Shown here in pieces: positions 23,651 to 32,556 of a stretch of DNA of 32,798 bases. The DNA is taken from assembly GCA_021795795.1 (NCBI GenBank), contig JAJYPA010000034.1, positions 1 to 32,798 of the forward strand. The letters run 5' to 3'. The notes beneath the pieces were generated by a model. That model did no database searches. It had not been told where the DNA came from and worked only from the letters and a program-made list of their open reading frames with translations. A program made the translations under genes and the position numbers. This DNA is from Pseudomonadota bacterium. GTDB lineage: Bacteria > Pseudomonadota > Gammaproteobacteria > Halothiobacillales > Halothiobacillaceae. Position 1 is the first letter of the stretch; every line of letters starts with the position of its first letter.

Positions 23651-23976
23651 AATCAGGTGACGCCGACGGGTATTGGTTCTGGTTGCGATGGATCATTGTA
23701 GGTCCAGACGGTGGGGATTTTTGCGAAAGCTGTTTGAGCCGCTTGTAGAGAGTTATCTGGTCACGACCGACAAGGGCAACGGCATTCACAACGACCAGAA
23801 CGCCTGGGGTCAGGAGCACGGAGCCGCGCTACATAGTAAACCTGGCCAAGCGTGTGAATTGGGTAAGCGTGGAGGGCGTGCGTATTGTAAATGGACTGCC
23901 GAGGATTGACACCACTACTGCGGTGTAACGATGTGACATATATGCTGCTTTACCAACAAAAACACAGGAGACCGCC
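23651..23976. other. Region without a convincing gene
   Basis: About 325 bases right of the IscB relic. One frame reads FLRKLFEPLVESYLVTTDKGNG and another, after a shift, YIVNLAKRVNWVSVEGVRIVNG up to TAA near 23927, so a decayed gene fragment is possible. Neither has a start with a ribosome site. The AGGAG at 23965 belongs to the next gene. Confidence 0.4.
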
Positions 23977-24231
23977 ATGCAACTGGATCAACAGGACCAT
24001 CAGATCATTGAAGACATCATTAACCGCCGCGCGGGCATTGCCTCGATGCAGGAGCAGATCAAGGATGACATCAAGGCCATAGCCGAGCGGGCGGGAGTCA
24101 AGGCAGCCAAGATTAACAAGGTCATCGTGCTGGTCGAGAAGGAGCGCGCCAAGGGCGATGTTCTTGAGGGCGAACGTGGCATTATCGACGCCGCTGAAAC
24201 CATTGCGGGCGCGGCGAATGAGTCGGCATAG
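23977..24231 (+). CDS. Small helical protein, 84 aa
   Basis: ACAGGAG precedes ATG 23977 at seven bases. The protein is almost entirely helical and charged: DHQIIEDIINRRAGIASMQEQIKDDIKAIAERAG then AAKINKVIVLVEKERAKGDVLEGERGIIDAAE. The length and pattern recall small phage double-strand DNA-binding or late-transcription proteins, but I cannot name it. It lies 84 bases upstream of dnaN on the same strand, so both may share a transcript and a replication role. Confidence 0.75.
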   Translation: MQLDQQDHQIIEDIINRRAGIASMQEQIKDDIKAIAERAGVKAAKINKVIVLVEKERAKGDVLEGERGIIDAAETIAGAANESA

Positions 24232-24232
24232 C

Positions 24233-24262
24233 GCCGACTGCAAGTCATGCCGACTGCAAGTC
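24233..24262 (+). repeat. Short direct repeat before dnaN
   Basis: GCCGACTGCAAGTC occurs at 24233-24246 and 24249-24262, a 16-base period. It starts right behind the stop of the 84-aa gene. It may be slippage or a short binding site. Confidence 0.5.
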
Positions 24263-24315
24263 TTACTGGCGCAAGTCACACAGACTGCCGGTCACTTCAA
24301 AAAGGATGCTGAAAG

Positions 24316-25428
24316 ATGCCAACGGATATGCGTTTTAACCGAGAGGACTTGTTACCTGCCTTAGCGGCGGTTGCTGGGCTTGCGGGTCGGAAAGGCGTCC
24401 TGCCGGTTACGAGCAATGTATTATTCCGTGTTGAGCGCGGGGTGGTGAGATTGACGGGATCGGATATGGAAACGGAGGTCTCGGTGGAGACGACGATACC
24501 GGTGGACGCTGGTTATACCCCGGTCACGCTGCCGGCGAAGAAGTTGCTGGATATTTTGCGCAATCTTCCGGAATGGGCGGATGTTGTGTTACGGTTTGGC
24601 GAAGGTGGAAAGGCGGCCCTGCGCAGCGGCGGTTCAAAATTCACTCTGGTGACATTGGCTGCGGAGGTCTTTCCGCTCATGTCGCTGGAAGAGACTCTGC
24701 CTATGGGCAGTTGTGATGCGGCGGCTTTCCGTGACGCATTGCTGACGGTGGAGCACGCCGCGCCGAGTGGAGACGCGCGAACATTCCTGAATGGCGTCTA
24801 TTTCGAGTTGACTGGCGACGTGATGCGTTTTGTGGCTACGAACGGGCATCGTTTGTCTGCTGCGGAATTGGCTTTTACTCCGGAAGGATACTCAACGGAG
24901 TGCGTAGGCATTCTCCCGAAGAAGTCGGTTGATGAGATCACGCGCATACTGTCCGGCGCAACCGGTTCGGCGAGAATATCGTGGACGGATAGGGCTTTCG
25001 TTCTGGATAGTGGCAAATTGCGGTTCGCCACGCGGCTCGTGGACGCCAGGTACCCAGAATACCAGCGGGTGATTCCTGCAGGTTTGCCGTACCGGTTATC
25101 GTTCTCCCGTGAGGAGTTGATAGTTGGGTTGCGGCAAGCTGAAGTTCTGGCGGATGGGAAAGAGCATATTGTTCGTCTGGAGTTGTCTGATAGCGAGGCG
25201 ACCTTGAGGGTGACCGGTGAGGTCAATGATATGGCCGAGGTCGTGGTGCCGTGTGAATATAATGGGCCGGGCATGGTGGTTGCCATGAATATACGCTATC
25301 TCCTGGATGCGGTGGCGGTGATGGGTAATGAGCGGGTCAATATGGGAATCCGGGATTTCGGTAATGGAGTTTTGATCACGGGGCTGGGCAATTTTCCGCT
25401 GGCGGTGGTTATGCCGGTCAGGGCATAA
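24316..25428 (+). CDS. dnaN: DNA polymerase III sliding clamp (beta subunit), 370 aa
   Basis: AAAGGA at 24301-24306 leads to ATG 24316; a second ATG at 24328 is possible. Length and the three repeated clamp domains fit DnaN: MRFNREDLLPALAAVAGLAGRK at the start, FVATNGHRLSAAEL and KKSVDEITRIL in the middle domain, and the ending GNFPLAVVMPVRA (compare E. coli YVVMPMRL). The ring encircles DNA and gives polymerase its processivity. Chromosomes carry dnaN beside dnaA and recF; here it stands next to a prepilin peptidase, so it is likely an additional copy carried by the element. The next gene begins 13 bases after its stop. Confidence 0.95.
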   Translation: MPTDMRFNREDLLPALAAVAGLAGRKGVLPVTSNVLFRVERGVVRLTGSDMETEVSVETTIPVDAGYTPVTLPAKKLLDILRNLPEWADVVLRFGEGGKAALRSGGSKFTLVTLAAEVFPLMSLEETLPMGSCDAAAFRDALLTVEHAAPSGDARTFLNGVYFELTGDVMRFVATNGHRLSAAELAFTPEGYSTECVGILPKKSVDEITRILSGATGSARISWTDRAFVLDSGKLRFATRLVDARYPEYQRVIPAGLPYRLSFSREELIVGLRQAEVLADGKEHIVRLELSDSEATLRVTGEVNDMAEVVVPCEYNGPGMVVAMNIRYLLDAVAVMGNERVNMGIRDFGNGVLITGLGNFPLAVVMPVRA

Positions 25429-25440
25429 GGAAGTTTTTGC

Positions 25441-26237
25441 ATGCTCTTTGACCGTGAAGCATTCGACTATGTGGTTGTGGGTATTTTGGGAATGGTCGTC
25501 GGAAGTTTTTGAATGTGGTGGTGCATCGGGTGCCTCGCCACGAATCTGTCATCCATCCCGCGCACCACTGCCCGCACTGCGGCCATGTGCTGCATTCCTG
25601 GGAAAATATCCCAGTCCTGAGTTGGATGTTATTGCGCGGCCGCTGCCACGGTTGCGGCAACCCCATTGCCTGGCGTTATCCGGCGCTGGAACTCCTGACC
25701 GGCTTGCTCAGTCTGGCGGTCGTTTGGCAACTGGGCCTCACCTTGCAACTGGTCCCTGCCTTGGTATTCACCTGGGCACTGCTGGCGCTGACCATGATTG
25801 ATCTGGAGGCGCAACTGTTGCCTGACCGCATTACCAAGCCGGGACTGCTGATCGGGCTGCTGCTCAATGGGTCGGCACTTTTCTGGCCGGGGATAGCGCT
25901 GGTGACGCCCCAAGATGCCTTGCTCGGTGTACTCATCGGCTACGGCAGTCTGTGGTTGCTGTCCACGGTGTATTATCGGGCGACCGGACGGCTCGGAATG
26001 GGCGGCGGTGATCTCAAATTGCTCGGCATGATTGGTGCGTGGCTGGGCTGGCAGGCCGTCTTTTTGACCCTGTTCATCGCGGCTCTGAGTGGTGGTCTGG
26101 TCGCCCTGAGATTCCTGTTGCGTGGCAAGGGCCGGGACTATGCCATGCCTTTCGGTCCTTACCTGGCGCTTGGAGGATGGTTGATGCTGTTATGGCCGCA
26201 GCAGATCACCCACGGTTACCTGCACATTCTGATGTGA
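25441..26237 (+). CDS. pilD-like: Prepilin peptidase (A24 family), with apparent frameshift
   Basis: The natural start is ATG 25441 behind AAGGAAG, giving MLFDREAFDYVVVGILGMVVGSF. At 25506-25510 a run of five T is followed by TGA; one more T would continue LNVVVHRVPRH as in all PilD proteins. The remaining frame is open from 25509 (TTG). Cys pairs CPHC and CHGC mark the methyltransferase zinc site. Catalytic Asp residues lie in MIDLEAQLLPD (~121) and GMGGGDLK (~191); several membrane helices follow. It cleaves and N-methylates type IV prepilins at the inner membrane. The break may be a sequencing error in the T run, slippage expression or loss of function. Confidence 0.88.
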
Positions 26238-26306
26238 CGATGTTCCTGCATGGCGCCGGCCTGAAGACGAACAAAAGACTATCACCAATAACCCTGGAGA
26301 TTGAAC

Positions 26307-27785
26307 GTGGCTATCACGAACCCGAGTAAAGTATTGCTGTTCACGAACCGCCAGGAAACCGTCAACCGGATTCGCCAGACTGTGGCGGACAACCCATCGG
26401 CACCAGTCTGGTGGACGTTCCTATTCCTGGTGGTTATCGCGTTTTCGTCCATGGCACTTACACACCTGATCCAGCCAAAGTCGCTTATGGCTCCCGGTTG
26501 GGCCTACCTCGTGGTATTCATCATGTTGATGGTGGTGCAAACGCTAGTCCTGCTGTTCATGAACGGCATGGCTACCTGGGCGATGAATCGCCAGCGGCGC
26601 AAATCCTGGGGCGTTTCGCTGCCCGATGAACAGCGCATCCTGGGTTTCCGTCCGGGAATCTGGGTAGGCGCGGCCACAGCCTATGCGGTTTGCATCGGCA
26701 TGATGCTACTGGAAGTGTGTGCCGCATTGCTGCTGACGGTATGGCACAAACAGATCATGAACAGCATGAGCACGGTAATCAGCGTCATGTCCCTGCTCTA
26801 TTTTTCTTATGCGATCTCGTATTTCTACGGGATTCCAAAACGGTCTTTTGTATTTCGGTACGTCATTCTGCCGGCAGTGCTGATTTCGATTGTCGGTATC
26901 ATCGCAGCCATTATGATGGGACAGTACAGGAATTACGAAAACCAGAAAGCACAGCGCAATGTCCATCAGTCTGCCGTGGACCATGCTGGAATGGTCACGC
27001 CGGCGCGCACTCTTGCATCGAGTCCGAAAGCGCGACGGGCGGCGATGGACGACTACGCGGACATGCTACGCAAGCTGGTGCAAGCCAATGTACGCATGCC
27101 GCATTCTGTCCAGAGGACGCATGCCAAAGGAACCGCCGTGATTTCCTTTCGTCTGACGCCGTCGGGACAACTGCTCTCCGCGCAGGTTGCCAGGGGCAGC
27201 GGTGTTGTTGCCGTCAATCGCGCTGCCTTGAAGACCGTGGAGGACATCAGGTTTCCCCCGTTTCCCAAGGATATGCCAAGACATCCCATAACGTTCGAGG
27301 TGTCGGTAAATCTTTCAGCGCAACCTGTAACGACTGCGCCTGCTGCTAGCTTGCAATATGCGATGCATCCAGCACATACGACTGGCCAGGCGCTGTTGGC
27401 GCCGCCATCACGCTTCGGCGCTTCTCCGCTGCTTTCGAGCATGATACGGAATGATGACACGCACTGTCTGGCGGGGTTACCTCTGGACGCGCCATGGCCG
27501 TCAGGGGCGTCGGTTCCTGCCACTGTGGTTCAGTTCGTGCCAAGAATGGATGTGTTGCGAGATATTGCTTGGAACAACTGGGCGTTGCACGGAATGATTG
27601 CCCCACGGTACCTGCGTAATCAGCGGGTCCTGCTGCACCCGGACGGTTCTCGGGCTGGCGTGACCATGTTGGCGGTGGTGCCGGCGGATATGCGGGTGAC
27701 CATCGGGGAGCATGTGCAAATGGACCAATATCATGCGTTCCATCGTGCGCCATGCACCTACGTGCCAAACCTGATCAAAAGATAA
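26307..27785 (+). CDS. Multi-pass membrane protein with TonB C-terminal domain, 492 aa
   Basis: GGAG at 26296-26299 fits GTG 26307 (seven bases) better than TTG 26301. Five membrane helices fill residues ~30-205 (WWTFLFLVVIAFSSMAL, YLVVFIMLMVVQTLVLLFM, GAATAYAVCIGMMLLEVCAALLL, and two more). A TonB-type domain follows at about 250-338: MLRKLVQANVRMP, then AVISFRLTPSGQLLSAQVARGSG and the RFPPFPKDMP box. Unlike TonB, it lacks a proline-rich spacer and has an extra ~150-residue C-terminal part with MLAVVPADMRVTIGE and PCTYVPNLI. The family of that tail is unknown. Periplasm-spanning energy transfer or a pilus-secretion role are possible. Confidence 0.8.
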   Translation: MAITNPSKVLLFTNRQETVNRIRQTVADNPSAPVWWTFLFLVVIAFSSMALTHLIQPKSLMAPGWAYLVVFIMLMVVQTLVLLFMNGMATWAMNRQRRKSWGVSLPDEQRILGFRPGIWVGAATAYAVCIGMMLLEVCAALLLTVWHKQIMNSMSTVISVMSLLYFSYAISYFYGIPKRSFVFRYVILPAVLISIVGIIAAIMMGQYRNYENQKAQRNVHQSAVDHAGMVTPARTLASSPKARRAAMDDYADMLRKLVQANVRMPHSVQRTHAKGTAVISFRLTPSGQLLSAQVARGSGVVAVNRAALKTVEDIRFPPFPKDMPRHPITFEVSVNLSAQPVTTAPAASLQYAMHPAHTTGQALLAPPSRFGASPLLSSMIRNDDTHCLAGLPLDAPWPSGASVPATVVQFVPRMDVLRDIAWNNWALHGMIAPRYLRNQRVLLHPDGSRAGVTMLAVVPADMRVTIGEHVQMDQYHAFHRAPCTYVPNLIKR

Positions 27786-27844
27786 TTTGGCATCGCGCCA
27801 TAGGTGTGGCGACGAAGCCATGCTTATGTTGCGAGGAAAAATCA

Positions 27845-28210
27845 ATGAATCTGGAACTCACATCGATATTCCGGCTGCTTGAAAGCGCGAGCCCGTTGGA
27901 AAGGATCAGCAGCCGCTCTGTTGCAGATGAAATATTGCGGCACCAACGGCTATCAGGCTGCGGCGGTGACACGATGATGGTCTGGCTGGATCAGGACCGG
28001 GTTTTATCGTTACCGAAGCGCGTGATCACCATAAACGAGGCAAGGAGTAATCGTGCGAAGTTAAGGAAAGCGGCTGGGGCAGATTTTTATGTGCCGGTCT
28101 TCGAAGACCGGCATGGAGCATCATGGGCGCTGTTGCTCACCGGTCACGGATTGCCTAGCGCGGAGATGGACATGTTCAGGCAAAAGGTGAAGATTATGGC
28201 AAGCATATAG
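27845..28210 (+). CDS. Hypothetical protein, 121 aa
   Basis: GCGAGG (27829-27834) stands before ATG 27845; the frame is open back to 27752 inside the previous gene but lacks a ribosome site there. The protein begins MNLELTSIFRLLESASPLERISS, then SGCGGDTMMVWLDQDRV and a conserved-looking ADFYVPVFEDRHGASWALLLTGHG. It is soluble by appearance, without a known motif. It is the last plus-strand gene before the convergent DndC-like gene, only 19 bases away. Confidence 0.75.
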   Translation: MNLELTSIFRLLESASPLERISSRSVADEILRHQRLSGCGGDTMMVWLDQDRVLSLPKRVITINEARSNRAKLRKAAGADFYVPVFEDRHGASWALLLTGHGLPSAEMDMFRQKVKIMASI

Positions 28211-28229
28211 TCTTAGAGCGACATGGCGC

Positions 28230-30050
28230 TTAGGCCCACAAATTTGGGTGGTTGTCTGGCGGCGGCTTTGTGAGTCCGACTCCGTGACCGCGTCGTTTCG
28301 GTGCTCTCCGTAAAGAGATTTCTGATAATAACGGCATGTCGAAAAGCATGGGTTGCGAAGGTTTTACTTCATCGACAGGACTTTCGGATGACTCCGATAG
28401 GCGAAAAAGTTTGTCTAGCGACTGCTGGCCGGACAACTCCTTTGCGTGTAGCCACTGAGTCCGTCGCATGATCTTGTCCACCGTGGATATGGCTTGTGGC
28501 GAAAGCGACAGCGTACCCATGCGTGAGTAGTAGAGGTAGGCGCCGCAGGGTCCGAAATCGTGGCCGCGTTCCAGGTCTTCGATAATGGCGTCGTATTCGA
28601 GGCCGAAAAAATCCGCAACACCGGTGTCGTCGAAATCGAAAGCGGGGCTGGTCTCCACGTCCATGACCTGATGACCATTGGAAAGCTGCCTGGTACCCAT
28701 GCAAAGGCTTTCGGAGCCGGTAGCAATTTCCTGCAAAATATCACGGTACCCATGCAAGTCTTCCCGATCTTGCCAGGGTGTGCCCACATGCAGGCGACGC
28801 TTCGGTGGCATAGGCGCCCTCTCATGTTCCGCAACTTCTGGCACCGGGTAGCGGGTTCCGCACTCGACGATATCGTGATACACCCGCAGTGCCTCGAAAG
28901 GCGGGTGATAGCCGTACAGGCTCCATTGTGCATCGATGGCCAGCAGCATTTTGAGGCTGATCAACTGGAAGCGTGGCCTTTGGCCTGTCGCCCGGGCGAC
29001 CTCGATCTCCTCCATGTCGATGGTCAGCGCATAGCGCAGCAGGTCCCGCAGCATGTCAGGGGAGTACACGTCCGGGGCAATGGTCATATAGCCATCCGCA
29101 TCGACTGAACGACCCATCCAGTTGCGGCGGGAGGAATCCCAACGGGTGTTGACCAGAAACCTCTGCAGCCGATTCAGTCCAAGGAGATAGTGGTACCGGG
29201 GATCCGACTCAATCATGGCTTCCAGACTTTTATCCCGGCCTATCGGAGTGCAGATGGCGCAGCCTGTGCGGGCGCCGCAGGGCTTGGATTGACCTCTGGT
29301 GGCCATATCACCGACGACGGCGCAGGAGGTGCCGGCAGCGTCAGCGTAGATGCGAAAGACGTCTTCGAACCGAGAGAATGTGAGATAGTCCGGATCACCT
29401 GCACGGCAGTACCCCAAGTATTCCCAGACTTGGTCGGTTGTCCAATGCGCGATCGGGGACAAATACCAGTGTCCATCGTCTCCTTTCCAGGGGAGATCGG
29501 CGGTTTCCTCTCGATCTGCCATCCGGGCGGCCCGTTGTGGGCTTTCGTCAAAGCGTGTCCCGATAATGGTTACCAAGGTTGGTGGATCACGCTGATCGCT
29601 AATTCGCTTGCGCAGTCGGTGCATGGGTTTGATTTTCAGGTCGGTGGTGCAATCATGGTTGGTCCCGGGAAATGACGGCAGCGCGCGGCCACCGATAACC
29701 CGGAGTTGCCAGCTCTCGGTGAGGTTTGGCTTGGCGATGTGGACCTGCAGGGGGACGGCGTGTCGTTCGGCATAATCACGTAACCGTACTATTTCGCCAT
29801 CCACATACGCACGGATCTCAGGGTTTTCCACCAGCGTGTCGCCATGTGTGACCAGAATGGGTGCTTTCAGAACCGCCCCATCCGCGAGAAGTGATTGCGC
29901 CGCCTGCATGGTGAGGCCGAGAATTACGCTGGAATCTTTACCGCCACTCCATGCCACGGAAACCTGCCTGTGGCGCAGGGCCTCCTTGATGGCCGCCATG
30001 GCGGAAATGGTCGGTGTAGTGGTATCCACCGGTTCTTCTGATGTCGCCAT
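28230..30050 (-). CDS. DndC-like PAPS-reductase-family protein, 606 aa
   Basis: CTGGAG precedes ATG 30050. The N-type ATP pyrophosphatase loop SGGKDSS is at residues 35-41, followed by HGDTLVENPEIRAYV and HDCTTDLKIKP, the PAPS reductase fold. Cys258, Cys264 and Cys267 lie in KPCGARTGCAICTPIGRDKSL; GC-x-x-C-T-x-x-x-x-DK-x-L is the pattern of DndC, where cysteines hold an iron-sulfur cluster. DndC helps place sulfur in the DNA backbone together with DndA/D/E. No other dnd gene is in the window, so this orphan may act differently or rely on partners elsewhere. It stands alone, convergent to the gene before it. Confidence 0.82.
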   Translation of the reverse strand: MATSEEPVDTTTPTISAMAAIKEALRHRQVSVAWSGGKDSSVILGLTMQAAQSLLADGAVLKAPILVTHGDTLVENPEIRAYVDGEIVRLRDYAERHAVPLQVHIAKPNLTESWQLRVIGGRALPSFPGTNHDCTTDLKIKPMHRLRKRISDQRDPPTLVTIIGTRFDESPQRAARMADREETADLPWKGDDGHWYLSPIAHWTTDQVWEYLGYCRAGDPDYLTFSRFEDVFRIYADAAGTSCAVVGDMATRGQSKPCGARTGCAICTPIGRDKSLEAMIESDPRYHYLLGLNRLQRFLVNTRWDSSRRNWMGRSVDADGYMTIAPDVYSPDMLRDLLRYALTIDMEEIEVARATGQRPRFQLISLKMLLAIDAQWSLYGYHPPFEALRVYHDIVECGTRYPVPEVAEHERAPMPPKRRLHVGTPWQDREDLHGYRDILQEIATGSESLCMGTRQLSNGHQVMDVETSPAFDFDDTGVADFFGLEYDAIIEDLERGHDFGPCGAYLYYSRMGTLSLSPQAISTVDKIMRRTQWLHAKELSGQQSLDKLFRLSESSESPVDEVKPSQPMLFDMPLLSEISLRRAPKRRGHGVGLTKPPPDNHPNLWA

Positions 30051-30198
30051 GAAAACTCCAGACAGGTAGTCTTGCAGCGGTAGGTGTCGGATAATGCTTA
30101 TCGACCGCCCTTTTAAAACATTTTACCGGGCCCCATTGACGCATGAGGAATTTTCAAAAATAGCAATGGACCCCATTATTACAACGAAAGAGCACACC

Positions 30199-30366
30199 AT
30201 GGGCGTGGTAAGTAAGGCGCTGGACATGAAACGGGCGTTTCTTACCGCCTGGGAGATTCAGTTTCTCAATAGCATCCGGGTTTCCGGCCTTCAGCCGGAG
30301 GATCTGACACAGCAACAGATGGTGGCCATCGGCGTTATCGGAAAGCGTTTGGGGTTGATTGAGTGA
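30199..30366 (+). CDS. Small protein, 55 aa
   Basis: AAAGAG six bases before ATG 30199 supports this start; in-frame ATGs at 30094 and 30166 are less well placed. The product starts MGVVSKALDMKRAFLTAWEIQFLNSIRVSG and ends QMVAIGVIGKRLGLIE, a helical protein without known motif. It lies divergent from the DndC-like gene and may share a promoter region with it. Confidence 0.55.
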   Translation: MGVVSKALDMKRAFLTAWEIQFLNSIRVSGLQPEDLTQQQMVAIGVIGKRLGLIE

Positions 30367-30546
30367 TTGTACGCATACGAAAGCCTATGGCGTAGCGACA
30401 GGAAGTACGCATAGCGTTGTCCGCTGGCCTTTGGTCTGCATGGATATGCAGCAGAACTAAATCGACCGTGGAGTTCTGGCAACGCGAAATAATTTAGCGT
30501 ATGATTTACTGTTCTTTTTTCATTACCAACCATCAAGGAAAGCATT

Positions 30547-30897
30547 ATGGAAGGAACCACCAAAAAGCGGGTACGTCGCACAGCGGAACAGCGTCTGGCG
30601 GATTTGGAGAAGAAGCATGCGGAGATCGTGGAGCGGCAACGCGCGGCCATTGCCAAGATCGAGGAACAAAAGAAGCGCTTGATGCAGGTGCCTTCTGTCC
30701 GCAAGAATAAGGTTGAGCAGGAAAAGCGATTTGCACGCGCGGCCTATGCGCTCGCTCCAGAGTGGGATCAGCGGCACTTCATTGCCGCCCTGGAATTGGC
30801 ACTGGCGGAAGATGCGGAATCCCTGAGAAATCGAGGTGCGCGGTTACTGGAAGAGCACGGCAAGCCGAGGCGCGGCCGGCGTCCCTCTAAGGTCTAA
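30547..30897 (+). CDS. Small basic coiled-coil protein, 116 aa
   Basis: AAGGAAAG precedes ATG 30547. The first half is a basic coiled coil (TAEQRLADLEKKHAEIVERQRAAIAKIEEQKKRL), the second half helical (HFIAALELALAEDAESLRNRGARLLEE) with a basic tail KPRRGRRPSKV. The charge suggests DNA or RNA binding. Small proteins of this type occur near relaxases and in plasmid backbones, but I cannot name the family. A TATGAT at 30500-30505 may be its -10 box. Confidence 0.75.
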   Translation: MEGTTKKRVRRTAEQRLADLEKKHAEIVERQRAAIAKIEEQKKRLMQVPSVRKNKVEQEKRFARAAYALAPEWDQRHFIAALELALAEDAESLRNRGARLLEEHGKPRRGRRPSKV

Positions 30898-30981
30898 GCT
30901 AGCCAAGGGCAGGCGGGGATCTGGGCATGCATTTGATGAACTGCTCCCACCAACCTTGCGGTATGGCGTGAGTTTCGTGCT

Positions 30982-31224
30982 TCATCGCGGTAAAACTTCC
31001 ACCGCTCCACACCTCGGACAGCCCCCGGGGCTTGCGTCCAGCATGGAGCCGGACTCACCGGCCAATCTCGTTTCTAGCCACCGCAATAGTACACGAGCCG
31101 CATTTTCATCGCGACCACAAGTGACACCGGGAAATGCCGCACGAATTTCTTCAGTGCGCAGGTTGCGTTTGCCTGCACGTTCGGCGGCGTCAAGCACTGA
31201 CGATAAAGACATGGCGGCGCTCAT
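30982..31224 (-). CDS. Small protein with Cys-pair end, 80 aa
   Basis: The minus-strand frame reads MSAAMSLSSVLDAAERAG, then LRTEEIRAAFPGVTCGRDENAARVLLRWLETR and ends LDASPGGCPRCGAVEVLPR. The helical start and the CPRC end look like a real small protein, better than the overlapping plus-strand frame. No clear ribosome site precedes ATG 31224. It lies in the direction of the integrase, 260 bases downstream of it; the stretch 31225-31485 between them shows no gene. Confidence 0.5.
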   Translation of the reverse strand: MSAAMSLSSVLDAAERAGKRNLRTEEIRAAFPGVTCGRDENAARVLLRWLETRLAGESGSMLDASPGGCPRCGAVEVLPR

Positions 31225-31485
31225 GGCTTGGGTGAGCAGTCATTTTGCGCAACATATCAGTGACACTAAAATGAATGCCTCCTGTCTCGCCTCACAGAAT
31301 TGTTGTTGTGCGTAAAATGTTACGGTCTGGTATCCTCTTTTGTGAGTAATAGTCCGCCACGTTGCCAAACGTCTGCAATTCCAGCACAACCGCTCAGGCA
31401 CCACATCGGTCTTTCACTTTTGGGCTGGCCCGAAACGTCACAACCCGCCGGTCACTGATTTCAAAACCGCGATATCAGGTTATTC

Positions 31486-32544
31486 TTAATCCCTTTTTCC
31501 ATGCACCACCCCACCACGCTTTCCGCCGGCAAGGCGGTCTGCCAGATTGGCCGTGCGTAAATGGGTGTACCGCGCGAGCATTTGCAGGTTTTTGTGGCCG
31601 GTAATGGCCCGTATCTCCATCATGTCCAGATCTGTGCGCTCAAAAAGCCGACTGGTGGCTTCGTGGCGGAGGTCATGAAAATGGAGAGCGTCGTTATTCC
31701 ATCCCCTGGGAATACCAGCAGCGATACGGACGCGGTCCCAGGCGCTATCAATGCCGTCACCACTCAATCCAAACAACGAGTCTTCTGATTTTGTGGTCAC
31801 CATCGACAACGTTTCCAGCGCCGCAGGCGACAACGGCACCGTTCTAGGATCACCATTTTTCGTTTTTGGAAGAAAGATCGACCGATTTCTGAGATCAATA
31901 TCCCCAGGCTTTAATAATGCAATTTCTTCACGCCGCATCGCTGTCTCCAGCGCGAGCGCGATCAGGCAGGCAATAGGCAAGCTGGACGCACCCAACAAGG
32001 CCCCAACCTCTCCAGGACGCACCCGCCGCTCCCGGCCGCCGGGCAATTTTGGCTTATGGACTCTTGACACCGGGTTATCAAGCGATTCCATGCCCCAATT
32101 ATCTTTTGCTACATTAAAGAGGTGCGAGAGCACAGTAAGATGCAAGCGTATAGTTTTTGGCCCCTTCCCTTCCTTTTCCATATCCCGCATCACCGCCGAC
32201 ACGTCTACGGTGCGGATGCTGGACATCACTCGCTGCGATATCGGCCGCCTCAACCATTGTGAAATAAACCCGCGCTCACCATCCTGCCCACGACCGGCCT
32301 TTTTCCTTGGTGTCACCTCGACAAGGTACCGCTCAAAGCATTCCCCCAGTGTCGTTTTTTCGGACTCGCCACGCGGCGCAAAGACCCCCCGATCCATTTC
32401 AGATTCTATAGACCGCGCCCAAGCTTCTGCCTCGCGCTTAGCCCGGAAAACCTTGGTCTGGGTCGGATAACCCTTCCTCCGGACCTTGGCCTGCCACCCT
32501 ATCGTAATGCCATTTTGATCTGTTTGCTCGTAGAAACCTGCCAT
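31486..32544 (-). CDS. int: Tyrosine recombinase / phage-type integrase, 352 aa
   Basis: The catalytic set is complete: Arg204 (TAMRREE), a Lys in KTKNG (about 227-229), His290 and Arg293 in HDLRHE, His317 in GHKN, and Tyr326 in ARYTH. The N-terminal ~55 residues form an arm-binding type domain (MAGFYEQTDQNGITIGWQAKVRRKGYPTQTKVFRAKREAEAW), followed by a SAM-like core-binding domain. It faces away from the tRNA-Arg 3' end 167 bases off, the usual layout of an element integrated into that tRNA. No excisionase gene is evident next to it. The short inverted sites at 32557-32661 could be its arm sites. Confidence 0.93.
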   Translation of the reverse strand: MAGFYEQTDQNGITIGWQAKVRRKGYPTQTKVFRAKREAEAWARSIESEMDRGVFAPRGESEKTTLGECFERYLVEVTPRKKAGRGQDGERGFISQWLRRPISQRVMSSIRTVDVSAVMRDMEKEGKGPKTIRLHLTVLSHLFNVAKDNWGMESLDNPVSRVHKPKLPGGRERRVRPGEVGALLGASSLPIACLIALALETAMRREEIALLKPGDIDLRNRSIFLPKTKNGDPRTVPLSPAALETLSMVTTKSEDSLFGLSGDGIDSAWDRVRIAAGIPRGWNNDALHFHDLRHEATSRLFERTDLDMMEIRAITGHKNLQMLARYTHLRTANLADRLAGGKRGGVVHGKRD

Positions 32545-32556
32545 GGATCCACCGTT

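Noticed and set aside
28230..28260. CCCACAAATTTGGG as a binding site for the FlhDC-like activator
   Set aside because: It lies in the coding end of the DndC-like gene, is an imperfect palindrome, and I have no reliable consensus to compare with.
31561..32470. Plus-strand frames opposite the integrase
   Set aside because: They are shadows; the minus strand carries the full catalytic set of a tyrosine recombinase.
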